Shown here: one piece after another, positions 18,738-28,409 of the stretch | How positions within the stretch are numbered: position 1 is the first letter of the stretch | How the letters are laid out: the number at the start of each line of letters is the position of its first letter | NCBI RefSeq assembly: GCF_019793465.1 | Contig: NZ_JAILYJ010000005.1 | Coordinates: forward strand, 186,001-250,000 | Source: Rhizobium croatiense | Lineage (GTDB): Bacteria; Pseudomonadota; Alphaproteobacteria; Rhizobiales; Rhizobiaceae | Direction: 5' to 3' | DNA length: 64,000 nucleotides | Made by a program: the position numbers and the translations under genes | The notes under the pieces: model-generated | What the model was told of the DNA's origin: nothing | The model's input: the letters and a program-made list of their open reading frames with translations, nothing else | Database searches by the model: none

Positions 18738-18786
18738 GCCGGGATCGAGGCCAAGGGCTGAGGCCGGGGTTGGGATGTGAGTTTTG

Positions 18787-21204
18787 ATGGGTAAAAGGCC
18801 CGCAGCGGAGCGCAAGGGTGAGGCAGAGGTTCGCATCGGCAAGGATGCGGCCTTCGACTATGCGCCGCTTCGCGGCACTGCCGACGAGATGGTCGACAAT
18901 AATGGCGTCGTCCGCCCCGTCTGGCAGCGTTTCCTCTCGCATCTCGGCGCAATGCCGGAAAAGGATCTCGCCGAGCGTTTCGCCCGCGCCGACCGCTATC
19001 TCCGAGATGCCGGCGTCTTCTACCGCGCCTACGGCAGCAAGGGCACCGGCGAACGCGCCTGGCCGATCTCGCATATCCCGGTGCTGATCGACGAGCGCGA
19101 ATGGCAGGCGCTGTCGGCGGGCCTGGTCCAGCGCGCCGATCTGTTGGAGGCGATCGTCGCCGATATCTATGGCGACAACCGGTTGGTGGAGGAAGGGGTC
19201 TTGCCGCCGGCGCTGATCGCCGCCAATCCCGAATTCCAGCGCCCGCTCTCCGGCATCAGACCGGCATCCGGCCACTATCTGCATTTCTGCGCTTTCGAGA
19301 TCGGCCGCGGGCCTGACGGCAACTGGTGGGTGCTCGCCGACAGGACGCAGGCGCCGTCGGGCGCCGGTTTCGCGCTGGAAAGCCGCGTCGCCACCACCCG
19401 CGCCTTCTCGGATATCTACGCCGAAACCCCGGTCCACCGCCTCGCCTCCTTCTTCGGCGCCTTCCGCGATGCGCTGCAGGGCATGAAACATTCCGGCGAC
19501 GATCGCATCGCCGTGCTGACGCCGGGCCCGGCCAACGAGACCTATTACGAACACGCCTACATCGCCCGTTATCTCGGCTTCATGCTGCTCGAGGGCGAGG
19601 ATCTGACCGTCGTTAAGGGCCGCGTCATGGTGCGCACCGTCGCCGGCCTGAAGCCGATCGGCGTGCTCTGGCGCCGTCTCGATTCCGCCTTCGCCGACCC
19701 ACTGGAGTTGAACCAGAATTCGCATATCGGCACGCCCGGCCTCGTCGAAGCCTTGCGCACCGAAAGCGTCACCATCGTCAATGCGCTCGGCACCGGCATT
19801 CTCGAAACCCGGGCGCTTCTGGCCTTCATGCCGACCATCTGCCGCCGTCTGTTGGGGCAGGCTCTGCGGCTGCCCTCGATTGCGACCTGGTGGTGCGGCC
19901 AGGAGGAGGAGCGCGAGCACGTCGCCAAGAATATCGAGAAGATGGTGATCGGCCCGGCCTATTCCCGGGCGCCCTTCTTCGACGACGACGGCGAATCCGT
20001 GCTCGGCTCGTCGCTGCGGGCGACCGCCAGGGATTCCATCACCGATTGGCTGAGTTCGGACGGCCCCAAGCTGGTCGGCCAGGAGGTCGTCACACTCTCG
20101 ACGACGCCCGCCTGGGTGGACGGCAAGCTGGTGCCGCGGCCGATGTCGCTACGCGTCTTCGCCGCCCGCACCGCCGACGGCTGGCAGATTATGCCCGGCG
20201 GTTTTGCCCGCATCGGCTCCGGCGCCGATGTCGCGGCGATCGCCATGCAGTCGGGCGGCGCGGCCGCCGATGTCTGGATCGTCAGCGACAAGCCGGTCGA
20301 GCGCCACACGCTGCTGCCGGCCGAAGGCAGCTTCACCCGCAACATGCCGGGCAGCCTGCCGAGCCGGGCGGCCGACAACCTGTTCTGGCTCGGCCGCTAT
20401 ATCGAACGCGCCGAAGGGGCGTTGCGCATCCTGCGCGCCTGGCATGCGCGTTATGCCGAGGCCGCCGATCCGAGCCAGCCGCTGCTCGCCGACGTCTCGG
20501 CCTACCTCGCCGCCGTCGATATCGATACTGCCGAAGCCGTGCCGGAAACGCTCTTACGCAACATCGACAGCGCCGTTTATTCGGCGAGCAACATCCGCGA
20601 CCGTTTCTCGCCGGACGGCTGGCTGGCGCTGAATGATCTGGCCAAGACGGCCCGCCGTTTCCGTGTCACCGTCACTGCCGGCGACGACGCCAGCCACGCG
20701 ATGACGATCCTTCTGCGCAAGCTCGCCGGTTTCGCCGGCCTCGTGCACGAGAACATGTATCGCTTCATGGGTTGGCGCTTCCTCTCGCTCGGCCGCTATA
20801 TCGAGCGCGGCCTGCACATGACCCGCCTGCTCGGCCACATGTCCGGCCCGGAAGCGCCGGACGGCGCGCTCGACATGCTGCTGGAGATCGGCGACAGCGT
20901 CATGACCCACCGCCGTCGCTACAACGTCAATACGGCGCGGCTGACGGTCACCGATTTGCTGGCGCTCGATCCGCTCAACCCGCGCTCGGTGCTCTTCCAG
21001 GTGAACGAGATCCACCACGAGGTCGAGCAATTGCCGAATGCCCTGATCAACGGCCAGATGTCGCCCTTCTACCGCGAGGCGATGCGGCTTCATTCCGGCC
21101 TGGCGGTGATGACGCCGGAGGGCATGGGGCCCGAGGTCTATCAGCGGTTCGAACGCGAATTGGAGCAGCTTTCCGACCTGCTCGCCCAGACCTATCTCGG
21201 GTGA
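18787..21204 (+). CDS. Circularly permuted type 2 ATP-grasp / alpha-E domain protein
   Basis: An 805-residue fusion. The N-terminal 470 or so residues are a circularly permuted ATP-grasp domain (DUF404/DUF407 type) with LTPGPANETYYEHAYIARYL and the basic/acidic active-site region RTVAGLKPIGVLWRRLDS. From GSLPSRAADNLFWLGRYIER onward (about residue 520) comes the all-helical alpha-E domain (DUF403), with the repeated WRFLSLGRYIERGLHMT motif. ATP-grasp enzymes of this kind form peptide or amide bonds using ATP; the alpha-E domain occurs almost only in these gene clusters. The ATG at 18787 was preferred to the adjacent TTG at 18784. It is flanked on both sides by transglutaminase genes, so the three products very likely act in one pathway. 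No substrate is known. Confidence 0.9.
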   Translation: MGKRPAAERKGEAEVRIGKDAAFDYAPLRGTADEMVDNNGVVRPVWQRFLSHLGAMPEKDLAERFARADRYLRDAGVFYRAYGSKGTGERAWPISHIPVLIDEREWQALSAGLVQRADLLEAIVADIYGDNRLVEEGVLPPALIAANPEFQRPLSGIRPASGHYLHFCAFEIGRGPDGNWWVLADRTQAPSGAGFALESRVATTRAFSDIYAETPVHRLASFFGAFRDALQGMKHSGDDRIAVLTPGPANETYYEHAYIARYLGFMLLEGEDLTVVKGRVMVRTVAGLKPIGVLWRRLDSAFADPLELNQNSHIGTPGLVEALRTESVTIVNALGTGILETRALLAFMPTICRRLLGQALRLPSIATWWCGQEEEREHVAKNIEKMVIGPAYSRAPFFDDDGESVLGSSLRATARDSITDWLSSDGPKLVGQEVVTLSTTPAWVDGKLVPRPMSLRVFAARTADGWQIMPGGFARIGSGADVAAIAMQSGGAAADVWIVSDKPVERHTLLPAEGSFTRNMPGSLPSRAADNLFWLGRYIERAEGALRILRAWHARYAEAADPSQPLLADVSAYLAAVDIDTAEAVPETLLRNIDSAVYSASNIRDRFSPDGWLALNDLAKTARRFRVTVTAGDDASHAMTILLRKLAGFAGLVHENMYRFMGWRFLSLGRYIERGLHMTRLLGHMSGPEAPDGALDMLLEIGDSVMTHRRRYNVNTARLTVTDLLALDPLNPRSVLFQVNEIHHEVEQLPNALINGQMSPFYREAMRLHSGLAVMTPEGMGPEVYQRFERELEQLSDLLAQTYLG

Positions 21205-21209
21205 CGGCA

Positions 21210-22088
21210 GTGCTTTACGACCTCTCGCTCCGCATGGGTTACATCTACGACGTGCCGGCCTCCGGCGCTCGCCACATCATGCGCCTGATGCCGCTGTCGC
21301 TGACCAACCGGCAACGCCTCGTCGCCGGCTCGATCACGATTTCGCCGACGCCGGACGAGCAGTCGCATTTCGTCGATTTCTTTCAACACCCTGCCACCGC
21401 CTTCATGCTGCGCGCGCCGCACGAGGAGCTCGACATTCGCATGCAGGCCCGGGTGCAGGTCGAAAGCCAGCCCATCGTCGCCGATTTCTCGCCGCTGCTT
21501 GCCGACCTGCCCGAGGAGATAGCAGGCATCTGGTCGCTGGCGCCGGATTCGCCGCACCACTTTCTCGGCGACAGCCCGCGCCTGACACCGACGCGCGAGA
21601 TCGCCGACTATGCACGAAGCTGCGCCAAGCCCGATCTGACGGCGATGCAGATCGCTCATGCGCTCTGCACCCGCATCAACAAGGATTTCACCTACGATCC
21701 CGACGCGACGACGGTCGACACCACGCCGCTCGAGGCTTTCAAGCTGAAGCGCGGCGTCTGCCAGGATTTTACCCACGTCATGATCCTGGCGCTGCGAAGC
21801 CTCGGCATTCCGGCAGGTTACGTCTCCGGCTTCCTGCGCACCATTCCGCCGCCCGGCAAGGAACGGCTGGAAGGGGCCGATGCCATGCATGCCTGGGTCA
21901 GGATCTGGTGCGGCGAGACGATCGGCTGGATCGAGCTCGACCCGACCAACGACATCCCCGCCGGCACCGACCACATCGTCGTCGCCTATGGGCGCGATTA
22001 TTCCGACGTCGTCCCCGTTATCGGCGTGTTGAAAAGCTATGGCGGCCAGCGCGCCGTCCAGGCGGTCGACGTGATCCCGCTGAAATAA
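21210..22088 (+). CDS. Transglutaminase-like cysteine peptidase-fold protein
   Basis: A 292-residue protein beginning with the N-terminal beta domain of bacterial transglutaminase homologues (LYDLSLRMGYIYDVPASGAR), followed by the papain-like core. The catalytic Cys is in LKRGVCQDFTHVMILALRSL, the His in AMHAWVRIWCGE and the Asp in ELDPTNDIPAG. There is no signal peptide, so it acts in the cytoplasm. I chose the GTG at 21210, with GGGTGA just upstream; an alternative GTG at 21201 overlaps the upstream stop codon (GTGA), and an ATG at 21234 would cut into the domain. Tight packing against the ATP-grasp/alpha-E gene shows co-translation. It may cleave or transfer the bond made by the ligase (inference). 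Confidence 0.9.
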   Translation: MLYDLSLRMGYIYDVPASGARHIMRLMPLSLTNRQRLVAGSITISPTPDEQSHFVDFFQHPATAFMLRAPHEELDIRMQARVQVESQPIVADFSPLLADLPEEIAGIWSLAPDSPHHFLGDSPRLTPTREIADYARSCAKPDLTAMQIAHALCTRINKDFTYDPDATTVDTTPLEAFKLKRGVCQDFTHVMILALRSLGIPAGYVSGFLRTIPPPGKERLEGADAMHAWVRIWCGETIGWIELDPTNDIPAGTDHIVVAYGRDYSDVVPVIGVLKSYGGQRAVQAVDVIPLK

Positions 22089-22123
22089 GCCAAATCCCAA
22101 AACTGGAAAAAACCGGCGATTCG

Positions 22124-22155
22124 TTAAAATTCTATTGACGCCGTAAGGTCGGCGT
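22124..22155. promoter_or_regulatory. CtrA-like near-match and inverted repeat upstream of the TadG-like gene
   Basis: TTAA-N7-TTGA at 22124-22138 differs at one position from the CtrA consensus TTAA-N7-TTAA. It abuts a perfect 6-bp inverted repeat, ACGCCG-taaggt-CGGCGT (22138-22155). Both lie 50-80 bp before the start of the TadG-like gene, where promoter elements are expected. Function is inferred from position only. Confidence 0.3.
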
Positions 22156-22205
22156 AAAGAACCAGCATGCGTTAATTACCTGACAGGGTTTCCAGTTGGG
22201 TGAAC

Positions 22206-23447
22206 ATGATGAGCACCTTCTTTTTGCATCCCTGCCTGCGTCGCATGTTCAGCGATCGAGGCGGTAATTTCGGTATCATGACGGCGGTTTTGGCGCCGGT
22301 TCTTCTCGGCGCTGCCGGCATGGCGGTCCATGTCGGCGATATGTTGCTCTCCAAGCAGCAACTGCAGGAAGCCGCCGATTCGGCGGCGCTTGCCACCGCC
22401 ACCGCGCTGGCGAATGGCACGATCCAAACCTCTCAGGCCGAGGCCTTCGCGCGGAATTTCGTCGCAGGGCAAATGGCGAATTATCTGCAAAGCGGCGTCG
22501 ATATCAAAAGCACGACGGGCGTTACCGTGCAGACAAACACATCGGGAAATTCGACATCCTACCAGGTGACGGTTTCGCCGAGCTACGACCTGACGGTCAA
22601 TCCGCTGATGCAGGCGGTCGGCTTCACCACGCAACACCTTTCGACATCAGGCACGACGGTCGGCGGCCATTCCCAGACCCAGACCCAGGGCTCCATCTCG
22701 ATGTATCTGGCGCTCGACAAATCAGGATCGATGGGAGAAGACACGGCGACTGTCAACGAGGAAGATCCCACGGAATCATATACCTACGCCTGCAATCCCC
22801 ATTATAACAAGAAGGGCAAGGAAGTCTGGGACACCTGCACCGGCAGCCGCGCAAACTACTATACGAAAATAGAAGGGCTGAAGATGGCCGCCGGCAAACT
22901 CTTCGTCCAGTTGAGCAGCGCCGATCCCAACGCCCAATATGTCCGCACCGGCGCGGTATCTTACGATATCGTTCAATACGCACCCAGCAGTCTCGCCTGG
23001 GGAACTGTTGGTGTTTCGAGCTATGTCAATGCGCTTCAGGCAGGAGGCGGCACGAATTCCAGCGGCGCGATGGGCACTGCCTATTTGTCCCTGACGGCAA
23101 AGAATGCTGCGGGGAACGACGCCGAAGACTCCGCCCACCAGCTGAAGAGCGGGCAGATACCCAAGAAGTACATCGTCTTCATGACGGACGGCGACAATAA
23201 CAACGACAGCAGCGGCGGCCGTTCATATGACACGCTGACCAAGGCGACATGCGACACGGCCAAGTCCAAGGGCATTGTGATCTATACGATCGCCTTCATG
23301 GCGCCCGAGGGCGGACAGGCGCTGCTGCAGTATTGCGCCTCAGACGCCTCGCACTATTTCCAGGCGGAAAAAATGGAAGACCTTTTCGCCGCGTTCAAAG
23401 CGATCGGAGCGAAGGCGTCCACTCAAGTGACGCGCCTGACGAACTGA
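22206..23447 (+). CDS. TadG-like protein with von Willebrand factor A domain
   Basis: A 413-residue membrane-anchored protein. After a short arginine-containing start comes the TadE/TadG-type segment DRGGNFGIMTAVLAPVLLG and a membrane helix, then LLSKQQLQEAADSAALATAT, typical of Flp-pilus-associated TadG proteins. From about residue 170 there is a von Willebrand A domain with the metal-ion-dependent adhesion motif DKSGS in MYLALDKSGSMGED and a later FMTDGDNNND. Of the clustered starts GTG 22200, ATG 22206 and ATG 22209, I chose 22206. No tad/cpa pilus genes adjoin it, so it is an orphan copy. It is probably exposed in the periplasm and may have an adhesion or envelope role. A strong terminator follows. 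Confidence 0.85.
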   Translation: MMSTFFLHPCLRRMFSDRGGNFGIMTAVLAPVLLGAAGMAVHVGDMLLSKQQLQEAADSAALATATALANGTIQTSQAEAFARNFVAGQMANYLQSGVDIKSTTGVTVQTNTSGNSTSYQVTVSPSYDLTVNPLMQAVGFTTQHLSTSGTTVGGHSQTQTQGSISMYLALDKSGSMGEDTATVNEEDPTESYTYACNPHYNKKGKEVWDTCTGSRANYYTKIEGLKMAAGKLFVQLSSADPNAQYVRTGAVSYDIVQYAPSSLAWGTVGVSSYVNALQAGGGTNSSGAMGTAYLSLTAKNAAGNDAEDSAHQLKSGQIPKKYIVFMTDGDNNNDSSGGRSYDTLTKATCDTAKSKGIVIYTIAFMAPEGGQALLQYCASDASHYFQAEKMEDLFAAFKAIGAKASTQVTRLTN

Positions 23448-23473
23448 CGATACTGCCAACCGAAAGCCGATCA

Positions 23474-23508
23474 AAAAAGCCGCGCCGGAACAAACCGGCG
23501 CGGCTTTT
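23474..23508 (+). terminator. Rho-independent terminator after the TadG-like gene
   Basis: An A-rich, GC-rich arm ending GCCGCGCCGG pairs with CCGGCGCGGC across an AACAAA loop and is followed by TTTT. The A/T-flanked stem could also act on the other strand. It separates the TadG-like gene from the glycogen operon. Confidence 0.9.
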
Positions 23509-23723
23509 CGTTATCGCTATCCCATCCATCTGATCGGGAAAAGCGTTTGAAATCAATCCTCTCGAACCCCGTGAATATGAAGGTTTGGCAAATTTTTCGT
23601 TTGCCCAAATCCTTTGTTGCAAGTGCTTCCTAACGATGCATAAACTGTGGTCCGCGCAAGCGACAAATCGATTAAATCAGGCATAACACCCTGAAACCAA
23701 ATTAAAATTGGCGAGATCTGACC

Positions 23724-26186
23724 ATGAATACCGTTTCCAAGCCGGTTATCCCTTCTCCCGCTCCCCGCAGTTCAAGGCCGGAAATTCTCGCTGAAGAAAT
23801 CATCGAACGTCTGACCTACCGCATCGGCAAGGACGCCAAGGTGGCAAAGCCGCATGACTGGCTGACGGCGACGATCCTGGTGGTGCGCGACCGCATCATC
23901 GACAAGTGGATGGCCTCCACCCGCGAGGTCTATGCCACCGGCGCCAAGCGCGTCTATTATCTTTCCCTCGAATTCCTGATCGGCCGCCTGATGCGCGACG
24001 CCATCTCGAATCTCGGTCTGATGGAAGAGGTGCGCGATGCGCTCGCCTCGCTCGGCGTCGATGTCAATGTCATTGCCGGGCTGGAACCGGATGCCGCGCT
24101 CGGCAATGGCGGCCTCGGGCGTCTCGCCGCCTGCTTCATGGAGAGCATGGCAACGGTCGACGTCCCGGCCTATGGCTACGGTATCCGCTATGTCCATGGC
24201 CTCTTTCGCCAGCAGCTTGCTGACGGCTGGCAGGTGGAACTGCCCGAAAACTGGCTCGCCCATGGCAATCCCTGGGAGTTCGAGCGCCGCGAGAGCTCCT
24301 ATGAAATCGGCTTTGGCGGTTCCGTCGAATTCATCACCACCCATGACGACCAGCCGCGTTACGTCTGGAAACCGGCGGAGCGCGTCATCGCCGCCGCCTT
24401 CGACACGCCGGCCGTCGGCTGGCGCGGCAAACGCGTCAACACGCTGCGCCTCTGGTCGGCACAGCCGATCGATCCGATCCTGCTCGATGCCTTCAACGCC
24501 GGCGACCACATCGGCGCGCTGCGCGAAAGCAACAAGGCCGAAAGCCTGACCCGGGTTCTCTATCCGGCCGACGCCACACCGGCCGGCCAGGAACTGCGCC
24601 TGCGCCAGGAGTTCTTCTTCTCGTCCGCTTCGCTGCAGGACATCCTGCGCCGCCACCTGCAGCAATATGATGATTTCACCTCGCTGCCGGACAAGGTGGC
24701 CATCCAGTTGAACGACACCCATCCGGCCGTCTCGGTCGCCGAACTCGTGCGTCTGCTCTGCGACGTGCACGGCATGGATTTCGAGCAGGCCTGGGAGATC
24801 ACCCGCCACACGTTCTCCTACACCAATCACACGCTTCTGCCCGAAGCGCTGGAAAGCTGGCCGGTGCCGCTGTTCGAGCGCCTGCTGCCGCGCCACATGC
24901 AGATCGTTTATGCGATCAACGCCAAGATCCTGCTCGATGTCCGCAAGACCAAGAACTTTTCCGACAGCGAAATCCGCTCGATCTCGCTGATCGAGGAAAG
25001 CGGCGACCGCCGCGTGCGCATGGGCAACCTCGCCTTCATCGGCTCGCATTCGATCAACGGCGTCTCGGCGCTGCACACCGATCTGATGAAGGTCACGGTC
25101 TTTGCCGACCTGCACAAGCTCTATCCCGACCGCATCAACAACAAGACCAACGGCATCACCCCGCGCCGCTGGCTGCAGCAGTGCAATCCCGGCCTCACCG
25201 GCCTGATCCGCGAGGCGATCGGCGACGAGTTCCTCGATGATGCCGAAAAGCTGCGCCCGCTCGAGGCGCATGCTTCCGATCCGAGCTTTCAGCAGAAGTT
25301 CGCGGCGATAAAGCGGGCCAACAAGGTGGCGCTCTCCAATCTCGTCGCCAGCCGCATGGGTGTAAAGCTCGATCCGTCGGCGATGTTCGATATCCAGATC
25401 AAGCGCATCCACGAATATAAGCGCCAACTGCTGAACATCATCGAAGCCGTCGCCCTCTACGACCAGATCCGCTCGCATCCGGAGTTGGACTGGGTGCCGC
25501 GTGTCAAACTCTTCGCCGGCAAGGCGGCGCCGAGCTACTACAACGCCAAGCTGATCATCAAGCTGATCAACGACGTTGCCCGCACCATCAACAACGACCC
25601 GTCGGTGCGCGGCCTCTTAAAGGTCGTCTTCGTGCCGAATTACAATGTCTCGCTCGCCGAGGTCATGGTTCCGGCCGCCGACCTCTCCGAGCAGATTTCG
25701 ACCGCCGGCATGGAGGCATCCGGCACCGGCAACATGAAGTTCGGCCTCAACGGAGCGCTGACGATCGGCACGCTCGACGGCGCCAATGTCGAGATGCGCG
25801 ACAATGTCGGCGAAGACAACATCGTCATCTTCGGCCTCAGGGCCGACGAGGTTGCCAAGGTCCGCAGCGACGGCCACAATCCCCGCGCCATCATCGAGGG
25901 CTCGCGCGAACTCTCGCAGGCGCTCTCCGCCATCGGCTCCGGCGTCTTCTCGCCCGATGACCGCAACCGCTACACGGCGCTGATCGACGGCATCTATTCG
26001 CACGACTGGTTCATGGTCGCCGCCGATTTCGACGCCTATGCCCAGGCTCAGCGCGACGTCGACCAGATCTGGACCAACCAGTCCGACTGGTACAACAAGA
26101 CGATCAACAACACGGCGCGGATGGGCTGGTTCTCTTCCGACCGCACGATCAGGCAATATGCAGACGAAATCTGGAGAGCCGGATGA
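23724..26186 (+). CDS. glgP: Glycogen phosphorylase
   Basis: An 820-residue GT35 enzyme that releases glucose 1-phosphate from the non-reducing ends of glycogen with phosphate and pyridoxal phosphate. The cofactor-binding lysine lies in the diagnostic EASGTGNMKFGLNGALTIGT. Other family blocks are VYYLSLEFLIGRLM, AALGNGGLGRLAACFMES, QLNDTHPAVSVAELVRLL and IHEYKRQLLNI. Length matches bacterial GlgP. It is the first gene of the glycogen operon, and its stop overlaps the glgB start by 4 bp. The 276 bp upstream, after the TadG terminator, should contain the operon promoter. A short purine-rich site (GGCGAG) precedes the ATG. Confidence 0.97.
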   Translation: MNTVSKPVIPSPAPRSSRPEILAEEIIERLTYRIGKDAKVAKPHDWLTATILVVRDRIIDKWMASTREVYATGAKRVYYLSLEFLIGRLMRDAISNLGLMEEVRDALASLGVDVNVIAGLEPDAALGNGGLGRLAACFMESMATVDVPAYGYGIRYVHGLFRQQLADGWQVELPENWLAHGNPWEFERRESSYEIGFGGSVEFITTHDDQPRYVWKPAERVIAAAFDTPAVGWRGKRVNTLRLWSAQPIDPILLDAFNAGDHIGALRESNKAESLTRVLYPADATPAGQELRLRQEFFFSSASLQDILRRHLQQYDDFTSLPDKVAIQLNDTHPAVSVAELVRLLCDVHGMDFEQAWEITRHTFSYTNHTLLPEALESWPVPLFERLLPRHMQIVYAINAKILLDVRKTKNFSDSEIRSISLIEESGDRRVRMGNLAFIGSHSINGVSALHTDLMKVTVFADLHKLYPDRINNKTNGITPRRWLQQCNPGLTGLIREAIGDEFLDDAEKLRPLEAHASDPSFQQKFAAIKRANKVALSNLVASRMGVKLDPSAMFDIQIKRIHEYKRQLLNIIEAVALYDQIRSHPELDWVPRVKLFAGKAAPSYYNAKLIIKLINDVARTINNDPSVRGLLKVVFVPNYNVSLAEVMVPAADLSEQISTAGMEASGTGNMKFGLNGALTIGTLDGANVEMRDNVGEDNIVIFGLRADEVAKVRSDGHNPRAIIEGSRELSQALSAIGSGVFSPDDRNRYTALIDGIYSHDWFMVAADFDAYAQAQRDVDQIWTNQSDWYNKTINNTARMGWFSSDRTIRQYADEIWRAG

Positions 26187-28390
26187 AAACGCCGAAAACC
26201 ATCCCTGAAGTAAAGCTTTCCTGGGAAATTTCGGCAGATGAAATCACGGCGATCCTTGCCGGCTCGCATTCCAATCCCTTTGCCGTCCTCGGTGTGCACC
26301 AGGCCGGCGACGCCTTCGTCGCCCGCTGTTTCATCCCGGGCGCCGAAGACGTGACCGCCATGACGCTCGACGGCGGCGTCATCGGCGAGCTGAAGCAGTT
26401 GCATGCCGACGGCTTCTTCGCCGGCCCCGTTTCGCTGACCAGGCTGCAGCCGGTGCGCTACCGCGCCCGGCGCGGCGATGCCGAATGGGCCGTCACCGAC
26501 CCCTACAGCTTCGGGCCGGTGCTTGGGCCGATGGACGATTATTTCGCCCGCGAAGGCTCGCATCTGCGCCTGTTCGACAAGATGGGCGCCCACCTCATCA
26601 AGCATGATGGCGCCCAGGGCATCCATTTCGCCGTCTGGGCCCCGAACGCGCAGCGTGTCTCCGTCGTCGGCGATTTCAACAATTGGGACGGCCGCCGCCA
26701 CGTCATGCGCTTCCGCTCCGATAGCGGCATCTGGGAAATCTTCGCCCCCGACGTGCCGATCGGCGTTGCCTACAAATTCGAGATCCGCGGCCAGGACGGC
26801 GTACTGCTGCCGCTGAAGGCCGATCCCTTCGCCCGCCGCAGCGAGCTCCGGCCGAAGACCGCCTCCATCACCGCCGCCGCTCTGGAGCAGGATTGGGAGG
26901 ACGAAGCCCATCTGAAGCACTGGCGCGAGACCGACAAGCGCCGGCAGCCGATCTCGATCTACGAGGTGCATGCCGCCTCCTGGCAGCGACGTCAGGACGG
27001 CACGATGCTGTCCTGGGATGAGCTCGCCTCCAGCCTCATCCCCTATTGCGCCGACATGGGCTTCACCCATATCGAATTCCTGCCGATCACGGAGCATCCC
27101 TACGACCCCTCCTGGGGTTACCAGACGACCGGTCTGTACGCCCCGACCGCCCGTTTCGGCGAGCCGGAAGGTTTTGCCCGTTTCGTCAATGGCTGCCACA
27201 AGGTTGGCATCGGCGTCATTCTCGACTGGGTGCCGGCGCATTTCCCGACCGATGAACACGGCCTCGGCTGGTTCGACGGCACCGCACTCTACGAGCACGA
27301 AGACCCGCGCAAGGGCTTCCACCCCGACTGGAGCACGGCGATCTATAATTTCGGCCGCACCGAGGTCGTTTCCTATCTCGTCAACAACGCGCTCTACTGG
27401 GCCGAGAAATTCCATCTCGACGGTCTGCGCGTCGATGCCGTCGCCTCGATGCTCTACCTCGATTATTCGCGCAAGCACGGCGAATGGATTCCGAACGAAT
27501 ATGGCGGCAACGAGAACCTCGAAGCGGTCCGCTTCCTGCAGGATTTGAACATCCGCCTCTACGGCAATCATTCCAACGTCATGACCATCGCCGAAGAATC
27601 GACCTCCTGGCCGAAGGTCTCGCAGCCCGTGCACGAGGGCGGCCTCGGCTTCGGCTTCAAGTGGAACATGGGCTTCATGCACGACACGCTGAGCTACATG
27701 AAACGCGATCCGATCCACCGCAGGCACCATCACAACGAACTCACCTTCGGCCTGCTCTACGCCTATTCGGAAAATTTCGTCCTGCCGCTCTCGCATGACG
27801 AGGTGGTCCATGGCAAAGGCTCGCTGATCGCCAAGATGCCGGGTGACGACTGGCAGAAATTTGCCAATCTGCGTGCCTACTACGCCTATATGTGGGGCTA
27901 TCCCGGCAAGAAGCTGTTGTTCATGGGCCAGGAATTTGCCCAGTGGAGCGAGTGGAGCGAGGCGAAATCGCTCGACTGGAACCTGCTTCAGTATCGTATG
28001 CACGAGGGCATGCGGCGCCTGGTGCGCGACCTCAACTTCACCTACCGCAGCAAGCCGGCGCTGCATGAGCGTGACTGCGAGGGCGAGGGATTTGAATGGC
28101 TGGTCGCCGACGACCACCAGAATTCCGTCTTTGCATGGCTGCGCAAGGCGCCGGGCCAGAAACCGGTTGCCGTCATCACCAATTTCACCCCCGTCTATCG
28201 CGAGAACTATACGATCCGCCTGCCGTCCGCAGGCCGCTGGCGGGAAATCCTGAACACCGATGCCGACATCTACGGCGGCAGCGGCAAGGGCAATGGCGGG
28301 CGCGTGCAGGCCGTCGATGCCGGCGGCGACATCACCTGCTCGATCACCTTGCCGCCCTTGGCGACAATCATGCTTGAACCTGAAAATTAG
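26183..28390 (+). CDS. glgB: 1,4-alpha-glucan branching enzyme
   Basis: A 735-residue GH13 branching enzyme that makes alpha-1,6 branches in glycogen. An N-terminal beta-sandwich and a CBM48 domain (about 120-220: [20 protein letters not shown]) precede the catalytic barrel. The barrel has the nucleophile Asp in [16 protein letters not shown], the acid Glu in IAEESTSWP and the transition-state Asp in [15 protein letters not shown]. The C-terminal beta domain closes the protein. The ATG overlaps the glgP stop by 4 bp, so translation is coupled. Length and motifs are normal. Confidence 0.97.
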   Translation: MKTPKTIPEVKLSWEISADEITAILAGSHSNPFAVLGVHQAGDAFVARCFIPGAEDVTAMTLDGGVIGELKQLHADGFFAGPVSLTRLQPVRYRARRGDAEWAVTDPYSFGPVLGPMDDYFAREGSHLRLFDKMGAHLIKHDGAQGIHFAVWAPNAQRVSVVGDFNNWDGRRHVMRFRSDSGIWEIFAPDVPIGVAYKFEIRGQDGVLLPLKADPFARRSELRPKTASITAAALEQDWEDEAHLKHWRETDKRRQPISIYEVHAASWQRRQDGTMLSWDELASSLIPYCADMGFTHIEFLPITEHPYDPSWGYQTTGLYAPTARFGEPEGFARFVNGCHKVGIGVILDWVPAHFPTDEHGLGWFDGTALYEHEDPRKGFHPDWSTAIYNFGRTEVVSYLVNNALYWAEKFHLDGLRVDAVASMLYLDYSRKHGEWIPNEYGGNENLEAVRFLQDLNIRLYGNHSNVMTIAEESTSWPKVSQPVHEGGLGFGFKWNMGFMHDTLSYMKRDPIHRRHHHNELTFGLLYAYSENFVLPLSHDEVVHGKGSLIAKMPGDDWQKFANLRAYYAYMWGYPGKKLLFMGQEFAQWSEWSEAKSLDWNLLQYRMHEGMRRLVRDLNFTYRSKPALHERDCEGEGFEWLVADDHQNSVFAWLRKAPGQKPVAVITNFTPVYRENYTIRLPSAGRWREILNTDADIYGGSGKGNGGRVQAVDAGGDITCSITLPPLATIMLEPEN

Positions 28391-28409
28391 TGACTGGTGG
28401 GAGGAGAAA

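Noticed and set aside
16905-18842. Open frame of 645 codons on the minus strand opposite the DUF2126 gene
   Set aside because: Antisense shadow; low-complexity Ala/Gly/Asp composition and no family match.
23772-25478. Open frame of 568 codons on the minus strand opposite glgP
   Set aside because: It lies wholly within glgP, shows no domain or signal and reflects high-GC codon bias; glgP has clear family motifs.
26048-28117. Open frame of 689 codons on the minus strand opposite glgB
   Set aside because: Same reason: antisense shadow of a gene with intact GH13 motifs, with no recognisable family of its own.
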